Source: ZC4RG30 sp046047615 (lineage in GTDB: Bacteria; Pseudomonadota; Gammaproteobacteria; Steroidobacterales; Steroidobacteraceae). From it: DNA of 64,000 bases. How positions within the stretch are numbered: the stretch's first letter is position 1; every line of letters starts with the position of its first letter. The stretch covers positions 1 through 64,000 of the forward strand of contig JBJOHO010000020.1 of NCBI GenBank assembly GCA_046047615.1. Reading direction: 5' to 3'. The translations under genes and the position numbers were made by a program. Of the stretch, positions 24,611 to 34,708 are shown piece by piece. Below the pieces are notes generated by a model, which searched no databases, was not told where the DNA came from, and saw only the letters and a list, made by a program, of their open reading frames with translations.

Positions 24611-26145
24611 TTGCGGACCTCGGTGCGCGAGCGCACCACCACGAGGTCGCCTTCCTTCAGGTCGCCGGCGTCGACCAGCTCCGTGTAGCGGTCGTCGGCC
24701 AGGCCCAGGCGCACGTCGTGCGGCTTCGGGATGTCGCGATCCAGCGTGTGCAGGGTGCCGGGCCGGCTGCGGTTGCCGCCGCCGTTGCCGCGCTGGCTGC
24801 GCATCGCCTCCCACTTCGTCATCTGCTCGGGCGTGAGCACGCTGCGCATGAGGTTGTCAAAGCGGGCACGCATGGCCTGGCCCTGCTGGGGGTTGAAGAA
24901 GGCGCCGGGCCCGCCGGCACCGCCGCCGAGGCCACCCCCCTGGTTCTGTGCCCGCATCTGCTCGAACAGTTGCCGGCGGCCCTCGTCGAGCTTCTCCTGC
25001 TGCTCGGGCGTCAGGCCCAGCTCCTTGGCCATCTGCGCGTTCTGCGCGGCGAAGCCACCGTTGCCGCCGCCAGGTCCGCCACCGCCGAAACCACCAGCGC
25101 CCGGCGCGCCGGCCGCCGCACCGCGGGCACCGCCGGGCTGGAAGCGGGCCGCATCGTTGGCCACGCGCAGCACGTTCTCGCGCCGGTCGGTGACGATGCG
25201 CACGTTGGCGGTCATGCCCGGCAGCAGCATCTGCCGCGGGTTCATCGCCTGCACCATCACGCTGTAGGTGACCACGTTCTGCACGGTGTTGGCCGCCATG
25301 CGCACCTGGGCGACGCGGCCCTGGAAGGTCTGGTCGGGGAAGGCATCGACCGTGAAGGTGGCCGTGTCCTCCGGCTTGATGGCGCCGATGTCGGCCTCGT
25401 CCACCTTGGCCTCGATCTGGATCCGCGAGAGATCCTGCGCGATCTGGAACAGCACCGGCGCCTGCAGGCTGGCGGCCACGGTCTGGCCGCGGTCGATGGC
25501 GCGCTTGATGACCACGCCATCGATGGGGGAGCGGATCTCGGTGCGCGACAGGTCGATGCGCGCCTGGTCGAGCTGGGCACGGCGCGTGCGCAACGCGGCC
25601 TCGGCGTTCTTGACCTGCGCCTGCGCGATGTCGAGGTCGCTGCGGGCGAGCTCGACCGTCTTCAGGCCGGTCTCCACCTGGCTGGCCGACACCAGCGAGC
25701 GCTCGGCCAGCTGCTGCTGGCGCTGGTAGTCCCGCTCGGCCTGCGCCAGCGTGGTCTGCGCCTTGCGCAGGTTCGCCTGCTGCGATCCGACATTGGCCGT
25801 GGCCACGGCGAGCTCGGCCTCGGCCGAGGCGACACGGCTGCGGTAGGTCTGCGCGTCGATGACGGCGAGCAGGTCGCCCTTCTTCACCGGGCTGTTGAAG
25901 TCGGCCTGCAGCTCGGCGATCTGGCCGGAGATCTGCGAACCGACGTCGACGGTGACCAGCGCGGCGACCGAGCCTGAGGAGCTGATCGCCTTTTCGACCG
26001 CGCCGCGTTCGATGGGCGCGGTCTCGTAGGTGATGTCGGGTCCCTTGTCCCGCCCGAACCAGGCCCAGGCGCCATAGGCCAACACGGCGGCCAGGACCGC
26101 CCACGTCATACGCCGGATGACCGGCTTGGCGAAAAAGTTCTGCAT
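24607..26145 (-). CDS. MacA/HlyD-type periplasmic adaptor with Gly-rich, LTPEQ-containing insertion
   Basis: The 512-residue protein has an N-terminal anchor (WAVLAAVLAYGAWAWF), a lipoyl half (VGSQISGQIAELQADFNSPV), a coiled-coil hairpin at about 105-205 (SAEAELAVATANVGSQQANL), the second lipoyl half (IRSPIDGVVIKR) and a beta-barrel (KVDEADIGAIKPEDTATFTV). Residues 335-463 are an extra segment of Gly-rich linker enclosing two LTPEQ helices (ELGLTPEQQEKLDEGRRQLF; SVLTPEQMTKWEAMRSQRG) that resemble the metal/stress sensors Spy and CpxP. The membrane-proximal domain then resumes (DDRYTELVDAGDLKEGDLVVV). It follows the TauE gene after 32 bases and overlaps the ATPase gene. Confidence 0.92.
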   Translation of the reverse strand: MQNFFAKPVIRRMTWAVLAAVLAYGAWAWFGRDKGPDITYETAPIERGAVEKAISSSGSVAALVTVDVGSQISGQIAELQADFNSPVKKGDLLAVIDAQTYRSRVASAEAELAVATANVGSQQANLRKAQTTLAQAERDYQRQQQLAERSLVSASQVETGLKTVELARSDLDIAQAQVKNAEAALRTRRAQLDQARIDLSRTEIRSPIDGVVIKRAIDRGQTVAASLQAPVLFQIAQDLSRIQIEAKVDEADIGAIKPEDTATFTVDAFPDQTFQGRVAQVRMAANTVQNVVTYSVMVQAMNPRQMLLPGMTANVRIVTDRRENVLRVANDAARFQPGGARGAAAGAPGAGGFGGGGPGGGNGGFAAQNAQMAKELGLTPEQQEKLDEGRRQLFEQMRAQNQGGGLGGGAGGPGAFFNPQQGQAMRARFDNLMRSVLTPEQMTKWEAMRSQRGNGGGNRSRPGTLHTLDRDIPKPHDVRLGLADDRYTELVDAGDLKEGDLVVVRSRTEVRK

Positions 26146-26177
26146 GGGGAGCTAGGACAGTCCGTCCGTGGAGGAGT

Positions 26178-26957
26178 TCAGAACACGAGCTTGAAACCGA
26201 CGATGCCCAGCACCGTTGCGATCGCGATGCGCAGCGCCGTCTCAGGCAGCTTGCCGCCAAAATGCGCGCCGATCCAGACGCCCGGTATCGAGCCGACCAG
26301 CAATTGGCCGAGCAGGGCGAAGTCGACGTTGCCAAGGAAGATGTGGCCCGCGCCGGCCACCAGCGCCAGCGGGATGGCATGCGCCAGGTCCGTACCCACC
26401 AGCCGCGCCGCCGGAAGCCGGATGGGAAACAGCAGCAGCATCATCACCACACCCAGCGAACCTGCGCCGATCGAGGTGAAGGTGACCAGGAAACCGAGCA
26501 CCGAACCGCCGAGGATGGCGAGGCTCGGCAGCCAGGGGCTGTCACCAGGCAGGCCCACATAGCGCCAGCGGGCACGCGGACCGGACAGCCAGCGTAGCGC
26601 GACGATGGCCACCGCCGTGAGCATGAGCACGACACCCAGCATGGTGATGAGCAATCCGGGCGACGGCCCGCCCGTACCCGCCTGATGCAACCAGGCCAGG
26701 GTGGCAGCCGCGGTGGGCAGGCTGCCCAGCGCCAGCCAGCGCACCACCTGCCAGTCCACGCGTCCCTGCAGGCTGTGCGTGCCGGCCCCGAACAGCTTGG
26801 TGATGGAGGCGTAGAGCAGGTCGGTGCCGACCGCGGTGGTCGGCGCCACGCCCAGCACCAGCACCAGCAGCGGCGTCATGACGGCACCGCCACCGACGCC
26901 GGTGGCGCCCACCATGATGCCGACCAGCAGGCCGGCCAGCGGGAATTCAGGATTCAC
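26178..26957 (-). CDS. TauE/SafE-family sulfite/sulfonate permease
   Basis: The 259-residue membrane protein has the internally repeated family layout: GATGVGGGAVMTPLLVLVLGV near the N-terminus and GFLVTFTSIGAGSLGVVMMLL in the second half, with about eight helices. Family members move sulfite, sulfoacetate or similar anions across the inner membrane. Its place directly after cysH, cysG and cysteine synthase supports export of excess sulfite or uptake of a sulfur compound. The start is a GTG at 26957; cysteine synthase ends 12 bases upstream. Confidence 0.9.
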   Translation of the reverse strand: MNPEFPLAGLLVGIMVGATGVGGGAVMTPLLVLVLGVAPTTAVGTDLLYASITKLFGAGTHSLQGRVDWQVVRWLALGSLPTAAATLAWLHQAGTGGPSPGLLITMLGVVLMLTAVAIVALRWLSGPRARWRYVGLPGDSPWLPSLAILGGSVLGFLVTFTSIGAGSLGVVMMLLLFPIRLPAARLVGTDLAHAIPLALVAGAGHIFLGNVDFALLGQLLVGSIPGVWIGAHFGGKLPETALRIAIATVLGIVGFKLVF

Positions 26958-26969
26958 GTTCCCGTCCGT

Positions 26970-27992
26970 TCAGGTGGCGGCGCGCGCGCGGCGTGCCGCC
27001 TCGATGCCGGACTGGGCCGCCTCGAGCAGGCCTTTCTCCTGCAGCCAGGTCTGGTCATAGAGACGCTGCGCATACTTGGCGCCACCGTCGCAGAGGATGG
27101 TGACGATGGTGTGTCCCGGCCCCAGTTCGCGTGCCAGGCGCACGGCGGCCGCGACGTTGATGCCGCAGGTGCTGCCGAGGAACAGGCCCTCCTCGTGCAG
27201 CAACCGGTACACATGGTGGACCGTCTCGGCATCCTCGACGTGCAGCGCGCGGTCCACCGGCGCGTCCTTGAAATTGGCGGTGACGCGGGCGATGCCGATA
27301 CCCTCGGTGATGGAGCCCTTGCCGGTGGCCTTCACCTCGCCGTGGGTGACGAACTCGTAGAGGCTGCTGCCCGGCGGATCGGCCAGCACCGTCAGCACGC
27401 CGGCCTTGCGCGACTTCAGGTACTCCGCCGTGCCGGCGAGCGTGCCGCCGGTGCCGCAGGCCGCGACGAAGGCATCGACGCGTCCCTCGGTCTGGGCCCA
27501 GATCTCCGGCCCGGTGGACTCGAAATGCGCGCGGCGGTTGGCGGTGTTGTCGAACTGGTTGGACCACACCGCGTTGGGCAGTTCCTGCGCCAGCCGGCCG
27601 GCCTGGTGCTGGTATTGCATCGGGTTGCTGTAGGGCACCACAGGCACCTTGCGCACTTCGGCCCCGAGCGACTCGATGAGGCGGTATTTCTCGGGCGACT
27701 GGTTGTCCGGCATGTAGATGATGCAGCTGTAGCCCCGCGCCAGGCACAGGTGCGCGAGGCCGATGCCGGTGTTGCCGGCGGTGCCCTCGACCACCGTGCC
27801 GCCCGGACGCAGCAGGCCGCGCCGCTCGGCATCGAGGATGATCCACTTGGCCGCGCGGTCCTTCACCGAACCGCCGGGGTTCATGAACTCGGCCTTGCCG
27901 AGGATCTCGCAGCCGGTCTCCCGGCTCAGGCCGGCCAGCCGCAGCAGCGGCGTGTTGCCTACGGCATCCACGAAGCCTTCACGGATCGACAT
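26970..27992 (-). CDS. cysK: Cysteine synthase (O-acetylserine sulfhydrylase family)
   Basis: The 340-residue PLP enzyme makes cysteine from O-acetylserine and sulfide, the last step of the cluster. The PLP lysine is in FMNPGGSVKDRAA, the substrate loop reads VEGTAGNTGIGLA (Thr-Ala rather than the CysK Thr-Ser), and the phosphate loop ACGTGGTLAGTAEYL and STCGINVAAAVRLA are clear. The variant loop and PDNQSPEKYRLIESLGAEV place it in the CysK/CBS-like branch rather than with E. coli CysK, so the symbol is by role. AAGGGGTG supports the ATG at 27992. The first 14 bases overlap the end of cysG. Confidence 0.9.
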   Translation of the reverse strand: MSIREGFVDAVGNTPLLRLAGLSRETGCEILGKAEFMNPGGSVKDRAAKWIILDAERRGLLRPGGTVVEGTAGNTGIGLAHLCLARGYSCIIYMPDNQSPEKYRLIESLGAEVRKVPVVPYSNPMQYQHQAGRLAQELPNAVWSNQFDNTANRRAHFESTGPEIWAQTEGRVDAFVAACGTGGTLAGTAEYLKSRKAGVLTVLADPPGSSLYEFVTHGEVKATGKGSITEGIGIARVTANFKDAPVDRALHVEDAETVHHVYRLLHEEGLFLGSTCGINVAAAVRLARELGPGHTIVTILCDGGAKYAQRLYDQTWLQEKGLLEAAQSGIEAARRARAAT

Positions 27993-29394
27993 TGCTCTCA
28001 CCCCTTGCTTGTCCGTTGTCACTGTGCGGCTGCCGCGTGACCTCGCCGACGACCAGCAGCGTCGGCGACCGCAGGCCCCCTGCCGCCGTGGCCACTGTTT
28101 CGAGGCTGCCGAGCGTCGCCTGCAGCCGCCGCTGGCCCGGCCGGGTGGCCTGCTCGACGAGTGCGGCCGGGTGCTGCGGCGACAGGCCATGGGCACGCAG
28201 GCGCTCGACGATGTGTCCCAGTTGCAGTGCGCTCATGTAGAACACGACGGTCTGCCCGGGCTGGGCCAGGGCACGCCAGTCCAGCGTGCCGGCATTGGCG
28301 CCGGTGGCGGTCACGAAGGTCACCGACTGCGACAGCCCGCGGTGCGTCAGCGGAATGCCGCAGGCCGAGGCCGCGCCCAAGGCCGCGGTGATGCCCGGCA
28401 CGACCGTGACGGGAATGCCCGCGGCCTGCAACACGGCCAGCTCTTCACCGCCGCGGCCGAACACGAAAGGATCGCCACCCTTCACGCGTGCCACGCGCAG
28501 CCCGCGCCGCGCGTAGTCCAGCAGCAGTTCGTTGATGCGCGCCTGGGTGACGGCGTGGCTGCCGACGACCTTGCCGACGTCGACGCGTTCGGCGTCGCGC
28601 CGCGCGCGGTCGAGGATCGCCTGCGGCACCAGCCGGTCATGCAACAGCACGTCGGCGCGCTGCAGGCACTGCTGCGCCCGGATCGTCAGCAGGTCCGGAT
28701 CGCCGGGACCGACGCCGACGAGGAACACCTCGCCGCGGCCCAACTGCTCTCCGGCGGCAACAGAGGCCACAGCGCCCTCGAGCGCCGCTTCCGCCTCGGC
28801 CTCCGCGGCCTGGCCGGCGAGCAGCCGCGCCGCCGCCGGGCTGTCGAGAAAGGCCTCCCAGAAGGCGAGCCGTTGCGGCAGCCCGGGCAGGGCCTGCTTC
28901 ACACGGCCGCGCCAGCGCGCGGCCAGCGCGGCCAGCAGGCCCAGGCGTGCCGGCAGCAGGTTTTCGATCTGCGCGCGCACGCGGCGCGCCAGCGAGGGCG
29001 AGCTGCCCGCCGTGCCCACGGCGACGATGAGCGGCGAGCGGTCGATGATCGCCGGGAAGATGAACTGCGAGCGGGCCACATCGTCGACGACGTTGACCCA
29101 GAGGTTGCGGGCGCGGGCCGCCTGGGAGACCGCCTCGTTGACGGCTTCGTCGTCGGTGGCGCCGATGACCAGCCGCGCACCCTCCAGCGTCGCGGGCGTG
29201 AAGGCCTGCGGCAGATGCCCGACGCGCCCGGCGGCGACCCAGTCCTGCAGCGCGGAGGTGAGCTGCGGCGCCACCAGCGTCACGCGCGCGCCGGCCTCCA
29301 GCAGGTGGCCGGCCTTGCGCTGGGCGACGACACCGCCGCCGACGACCGTCACCGGCACGTCGCGCAGGTCAAAGAAGAGCGGAAGATAGTCCAT
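27979..29394 (-). CDS. cysG: Sirohaem synthase (uroporphyrinogen III methyltransferase/dehydrogenase/ferrochelatase)
   Basis: The 471-residue fusion enzyme turns uroporphyrinogen III into sirohaem for CysI. The N-terminal dehydrogenase/chelatase half begins MDYLPLFFDLRDVPVTVVGG with the NAD motif GGGVVAQRKAGHLLEAGA. The methyltransferase half has VFLVGVGPGDPDLLTIRA, VGKVVGSHAVTQ, RVARVKGGDPFVFGRGGEE and PVTVVPGITAALGAASACGI. The length fits full CysG. The start overlaps the end of cysH by 26 bases and the end overlaps cysteine synthase by 14. Confidence 0.97.
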   Translation of the reverse strand: MDYLPLFFDLRDVPVTVVGGGVVAQRKAGHLLEAGARVTLVAPQLTSALQDWVAAGRVGHLPQAFTPATLEGARLVIGATDDEAVNEAVSQAARARNLWVNVVDDVARSQFIFPAIIDRSPLIVAVGTAGSSPSLARRVRAQIENLLPARLGLLAALAARWRGRVKQALPGLPQRLAFWEAFLDSPAAARLLAGQAAEAEAEAALEGAVASVAAGEQLGRGEVFLVGVGPGDPDLLTIRAQQCLQRADVLLHDRLVPQAILDRARRDAERVDVGKVVGSHAVTQARINELLLDYARRGLRVARVKGGDPFVFGRGGEELAVLQAAGIPVTVVPGITAALGAASACGIPLTHRGLSQSVTFVTATGANAGTLDWRALAQPGQTVVFYMSALQLGHIVERLRAHGLSPQHPAALVEQATRPGQRRLQATLGSLETVATAAGGLRSPTLLVVGEVTRQPHSDNGQARGESNVDP

Positions 29395-30112
29395 GCCCGC
29401 GCGAGGAAGGATGCAGGCCGCATTCCTTGTTGCCGGTGTTTTCCCACCACCAGCGGCCGGCGCGGCTGTCCTCGCCGGGCTCGATGGCGCGGGTGCAGGG
29501 CGCGCAGCCGATGCTCGGGTAGCCGCGGTCGTGCAGCGGGTTGTAGGGCAGCTTGCGCAGCCGGATGTAGGCCCAGACGTCCTGGTGCGTCCACTCCAGC
29601 AGCGGACTGACCTTGTGCAGGCCGTTGCCGGCATCGAACTCGACCGTGACGGCCTGCGCGCGCGTGGCGGACTGCTCGCGGCGCACGCCGGTGATCCAGG
29701 CGCCGAAGCCGGCGACGGCACGGCGGAAGGGCAGCACCTTGCGCACGTGGCAGCAACCGCGGCGCGCCTCGACGCTGTTCACGAAGCCGTTGATGCCGTT
29801 GGCCGCCACCCAGGCCTCGACATCCTCGGCCGCCGGGAACACCAGGCGCAGGCGGCGGCCGTAGCGCGCCTCGAGGCGCTCCACCAGTTCGTAGGTCTGC
29901 GCCGGCAGGCGGCCGGTGTCGAGGCTGAAGATGTCCACGTCGTCCAGGAAGCCCCAGAGCAGGTCCGTGAGGACCATGGACTCGGCGCCCAGGCTGTTGG
30001 AGTAGGTCAGGCGGCCGTGCGCCTGCTGCGCCGCACGCAGCACGGCGAGAGAGTCCCGGGCCTTGGTGGCGAGCGCCTCGGGGAGGTCGGCAAAGGCTTC
30101 AGCGGTCGACAT
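29369..30112 (-). CDS. cysH: Assimilatory adenylyl-sulfate (APS/PAPS) reductase, [4Fe-4S] type
   Basis: The 247-residue enzyme reduces activated sulfate to sulfite. It has the nucleotide-binding YSNSLGAESMVLTDLL, and the iron-sulfur Cys set ARRGCCHVRKVLPF and IGCAPCTRAI, which marks the APS-reducing branch; enzymes limited to PAPS lack these four Cys. The redox-active ECGLH sits near the C-terminus. If it uses APS, no APS kinase is needed. It is the first gene of the leftward cys run and is divergent from hemB, with 82 bases between. Confidence 0.96.
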   Translation of the reverse strand: MSTAEAFADLPEALATKARDSLAVLRAAQQAHGRLTYSNSLGAESMVLTDLLWGFLDDVDIFSLDTGRLPAQTYELVERLEARYGRRLRLVFPAAEDVEAWVAANGINGFVNSVEARRGCCHVRKVLPFRRAVAGFGAWITGVRREQSATRAQAVTVEFDAGNGLHKVSPLLEWTHQDVWAYIRLRKLPYNPLHDRGYPSIGCAPCTRAIEPGEDSRAGRWWWENTGNKECGLHPSSRGHGLSSALL

Positions 30113-30194
30113 GGGTGTGCATTCTCCGGCCGGACTTCATAACATTGCGGCATATCGACAAGCGCGCCCCCGGGCGCGGCCCGGAGCCCCACCC

Positions 30195-31168
30195 ATGAGC
30201 CGAATCACCCTGCGGCGCCTGCGCCAGGACCCGCACATCCGCGCCTTGACGCGCGAGTTCCGCCCCGTGCCGGAACAGTTCATCCAGCCGCTGTTCGTGG
30301 TGGAAGGGCTGGCCGCGCGCGAGGAGGTGCCGGGACTCACCGGCGTGTACCGCGACACACCCGACAGCCTGCTGCGGCAGATCGAGTCGGACCTGGCCGC
30401 CGGCGTCAGCAAGTTCCTGCTGTTCGGCGTGCCGCAAGGCAAGGGCCAGTGCAACATCGACTGGTCCTTCGATGCCGGCCAGATCGCGCGCATCAAGCAG
30501 CGCTTCGGCAAGGACGTCTGGCTGGCTGTGGACGTGTGCCTGTGCTCCTCCACGGTACACGGCCATTGCGGCGTGCTGAACCCGGAGGGCGACCATCTCG
30601 ACAACCACGCCAGCGTGCAGGAACTGGCTGCCGCGGCCACCGCCTATGCGCAGGCCGGCGCCGACTGCGTCGCGCCCAGCGACATGATGGATGGCCGCAT
30701 CGGCGCCATCCGCGACTCGCTGGCCGCCGCCGGCCTGGACCGCACGGTGCTCATGAGCTACGCCGCCAAGTTCCATTCAAATTTCTACGGTCCGTTCCGC
30801 GTCGCTGCAGACTCGGCACCCAAGCAGGCCAGCAGCCTGACCGACCGCTCCAGCTACCAGATCGATCCGGCGCGGCCGGGCGATGCCCTGCTGTCGGTGG
30901 AACGCGATGTGGCCGAAGGGGCAGACATCCTGATGGTGAAGCCCGGCATGCCCTACCTGGACATCCTGGCCGACCTGTCGCGGCAGTTCCCGCAGCCCTG
31001 GGCGGTCTATGAAGTCAGCGGCGAATACGCCGGCATCGAGTTGCTGGCGCAGGCCGGCCTGTGCAACCGCGTCGCCGCGCACCGCGAGGCCTGGACGGCC
31101 CTGGTGCGCGCCGGCGCCTCCATGATCATCAGCTACGGCGCGCGGCATGCGCGCGAATGGTTGTCCGC

Positions 31169-31172
<4 letters not shown>
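30195..31172 (+). CDS. hemB: Delta-aminolevulinic acid dehydratase (porphobilinogen synthase)
   Basis: The 325-residue enzyme joins two ALA molecules to porphobilinogen. The two active-site lysines are in LMSYAAKFHSNFYGPFR and ILMVKPGMPYLD. The metal site DVCLCSSTVHGHCG carries the three Cys of the zinc-dependent type. The start at 30195 is chosen by family N-terminus (MSRITLRRLRQDPHIRAL) although the frame is open further up. The last bases overlap the hemL ATG (ATGA). It lies divergent to cysH, whose neighbour CysG draws on the same tetrapyrrole pathway. Confidence 0.97.
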
Positions 31173-32446
<1,274 letters not shown>

Positions 32447-32482
32447 GCGCGGCAGCCGCTCCGGCGCGACCGCAGGCGGCGG

Positions 32483-32977
32483 TCAGCCGCCGTAGCGGCG
32501 GCGCGGCTGCGTCAAGCCATCGGCACAGGGCTGGTAGGCCACGCTGAAGCGCTGCAACTCGGCCAGCAGGGCCGCAGGTTTCTCGCCCGGTGCCGGCACG
32601 AAACTGTCGAAACCGCAGCGCGCCAGGTGGTAGACCAGGTCGACACGCACCGCGCCGCTGGCACGCAACTCACCGGCATAGCCCAGACGCTCCCGGAGCA
32701 GGCGGGCCTGCGTGTAGCCGCGCCCTTCCTTGAATTCCGGGAACTCCACGACCACCAGCGGCAGGCCATCCACCCGCCCCTGCAGGGCCAGCGCATCGTC
32801 GGCTGGCTGCAGCGACACCGCAACCCGTGCCAGATCGGCAGCCGCCGGCGCGCCTGCACGCCATGCGAGGTAATCGGCCAGCGGCAGCACGAGTGGCGCG
32901 CCGGTAGCCAGGTCCGCGACCGTGCCTGCAACCCAGGGACTGTCGACGATCGCGCCGTTCTTGAGGATTTCAGCCAT
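32483..32977 (-). CDS. DUF934 protein, sulfite-reductase partner
   Basis: The 164-residue protein has the DUF934 core GLPLVVVEFPEFKEGRGYTQARLLRERLGYAGELRA followed by DLVYHLARCGFDSFV. The family is found next to CysI-like reductases in many Proteobacteria and is thought to replace or assist the electron supply normally given by CysJ; this is inference from context. The first 8 bases overlap the end of cysI, so the two are translated together. Confidence 0.92.
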   Translation of the reverse strand: MAEILKNGAIVDSPWVAGTVADLATGAPLVLPLADYLAWRAGAPAAADLARVAVSLQPADDALALQGRVDGLPLVVVEFPEFKEGRGYTQARLLRERLGYAGELRASGAVRVDLVYHLARCGFDSFVPAPGEKPAALLAELQRFSVAYQPCADGLTQPRRRYGG

Positions 32978-34607
32978 ACACCCGCTCGCGGAAAGGCTGC
33001 ACGCCGACACGGCGCACGGTGTCCAGGAAGGTCTCGTCCTCGGTGCGCTGGCCCTGGTAGACCTCCAGCAGCGCGGCGATGGTGCTGGCCACCTCGCCCT
33101 TGGCGACCGAGGGACCGATGACGGTACCCAGCGAACTGGTGCCGCTGGCCGAACCGCCGATGGTGATCTGGTACCACTCCTCGCCATGCTTGTCGACGCC
33201 GAGGATGCCGATGTGGCCCACGTGATGATGGCCGCAGGCATTCATGCAGCCGGACATCTTGATCTCGATGTGGCCCAGGTCGTAGAGATGGTCCAGGTCG
33301 TCGAAGCGCTGCTGGATCTGCTTGGCGATGCCGATCGAGCCGGCATTGGCGAGGCTGCAGAAATCCAGGCCCGGGCAGCAGATCATGTCGGTCAGCGTGC
33401 CGATGTTGGGCGTGGCGAGGTCCAGTGAACCCAGCGCCTGCCAGCACTCATGCAGATCCTGCTGGCGCACTTCGCCCAGCACCAGGTTCTGGTCGTGGGT
33501 GGAACGGACCTGGCCGGAACTGAGGCGGTCCGCCACCTCGGCGAGCGCATCCATCTGGTCGGCAGTGATGTCGCCAGGTGCCTCGCCGTGCTTCTTCAGC
33601 GACACCAGCACGATGCGGTAGCCCGGCACCTTGTGTGGCCGCGTGTTGTGGCGGTACCAGGCCACGAAGGCCGCGTCGCGGCCGGCCGTGGCGTCGATGT
33701 CCGGCAGCGTCTCGTAGGGCAGCGGCGCGAAGAAGGCGCGCATGCGCTCGATCTCCGCGTCGTCGAGCTTGAGCGAGCTGTCGCGCAACTGCGCCCACTC
33801 GGCCTCGACGGCCGCGCGGAAGGCCTCTTCGCCCTTGGCCTTCACCAGGATCTTGATGCGGGCCTTGTACAGGTTGTCGCGACGGCCTTCCTGGTTGTAG
33901 ATGCGCAGGATGGCTTCGAGGTAGGACAGCAGGTGCTGGCGCGGCAGGAAGTCGCGGATCACCTTGCCGATGATCGGCGTGCGGCCCAGGCCACCGCCGA
34001 CCAGGACCTCGAAGCCGACCTGCCCGTCCGGACCGCGCTTGAGGTGCAGGCCGATGTCGTGGACCTCGGAGGCGGCGCGGTCCGCCGGGGAACCGGTCAC
34101 GGCGATCTTGAACTTGCGCGGCAGGAAGTTGAACTCGGGGTGCAGCGTCGACCACTGGCGGATGATTTCGCAGTAAGGCCGCGGATCATCGATCTCGTCC
34201 GGAGAGATGCCGGCGAAGTGGTCGGCGGTAACGTTGCGGATGCAGTTGCCGCTGGTCTGGATGGCGTGCATCTCGACCGTGGCCAGGTCCGCGAGCATGT
34301 CCGGCACATCCTCGAGCTTCGGCCAGTTGTACTGGATGTTCTGCCGCGTGGTGAAGTGGCCGTAGCCCCTGTCATAGCGGCGCGCGAGGTGCGCGAGCAT
34401 GCGCAGCTGGCGCGTGGACAGCAGGCCGTAAGGGATGGCCACGCGCAGCATCGGCGCGTGGCGCTGGATGTACAGGCCATTGCGCAGGCGCAGCTGGCGG
34501 AACTCGTCCTCGCCCAACTCGCCGGCGAGGAACCGCTGCGTCTGGTCGCGGAACTGGGCCACCCGCTCGTTGACGAGCGTCTGGTCGAGGGTATCGTAGC
34601 GGTACAC
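32970..34607 (-). CDS. cysI: Nitrite/sulfite reductase haemoprotein (assimilatory sulfite reductase)
   Basis: The 545-residue protein carries both halves of the sirohaem reductase repeat. The [4Fe-4S]-sirohaem cysteines are MICCPGLDFCSLANA and SGCMNACGHHH. The N-terminal half has HFTTRQNIQYNWPKLEDV and TSGNCIRNVTADHF, the substrate-side Arg and Asn residues of the family. It reduces sulfite to sulfide with six electrons. No cysJ is nearby; DUF934 follows with an 8-base overlap. The start is a GTG at 34607 with GGAGAG 8 bases upstream. Confidence 0.95.
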   Translation of the reverse strand: MYRYDTLDQTLVNERVAQFRDQTQRFLAGELGEDEFRQLRLRNGLYIQRHAPMLRVAIPYGLLSTRQLRMLAHLARRYDRGYGHFTTRQNIQYNWPKLEDVPDMLADLATVEMHAIQTSGNCIRNVTADHFAGISPDEIDDPRPYCEIIRQWSTLHPEFNFLPRKFKIAVTGSPADRAASEVHDIGLHLKRGPDGQVGFEVLVGGGLGRTPIIGKVIRDFLPRQHLLSYLEAILRIYNQEGRRDNLYKARIKILVKAKGEEAFRAAVEAEWAQLRDSSLKLDDAEIERMRAFFAPLPYETLPDIDATAGRDAAFVAWYRHNTRPHKVPGYRIVLVSLKKHGEAPGDITADQMDALAEVADRLSSGQVRSTHDQNLVLGEVRQQDLHECWQALGSLDLATPNIGTLTDMICCPGLDFCSLANAGSIGIAKQIQQRFDDLDHLYDLGHIEIKMSGCMNACGHHHVGHIGILGVDKHGEEWYQITIGGSASGTSSLGTVIGPSVAKGEVASTIAALLEVYQGQRTEDETFLDTVRRVGVQPFRERVYG

Positions 34608-34708
34608 GGTGCAGGCTCTCCAAGGCAGCAGCGCATTGTGCCGCCGTGGCGCGGGGGCGGCTAGGCTGTGGCGGGCAACAGGTTATTCCACCGGAAGTGG
34701 TTGGCAGC

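Noticed and set aside
32475..32491. GC-rich hairpin between hemL and DUF934 as a terminator
   Set aside because: A 6-base stem is present but no T run follows on either strand, and it reaches into the DUF934 coding end.
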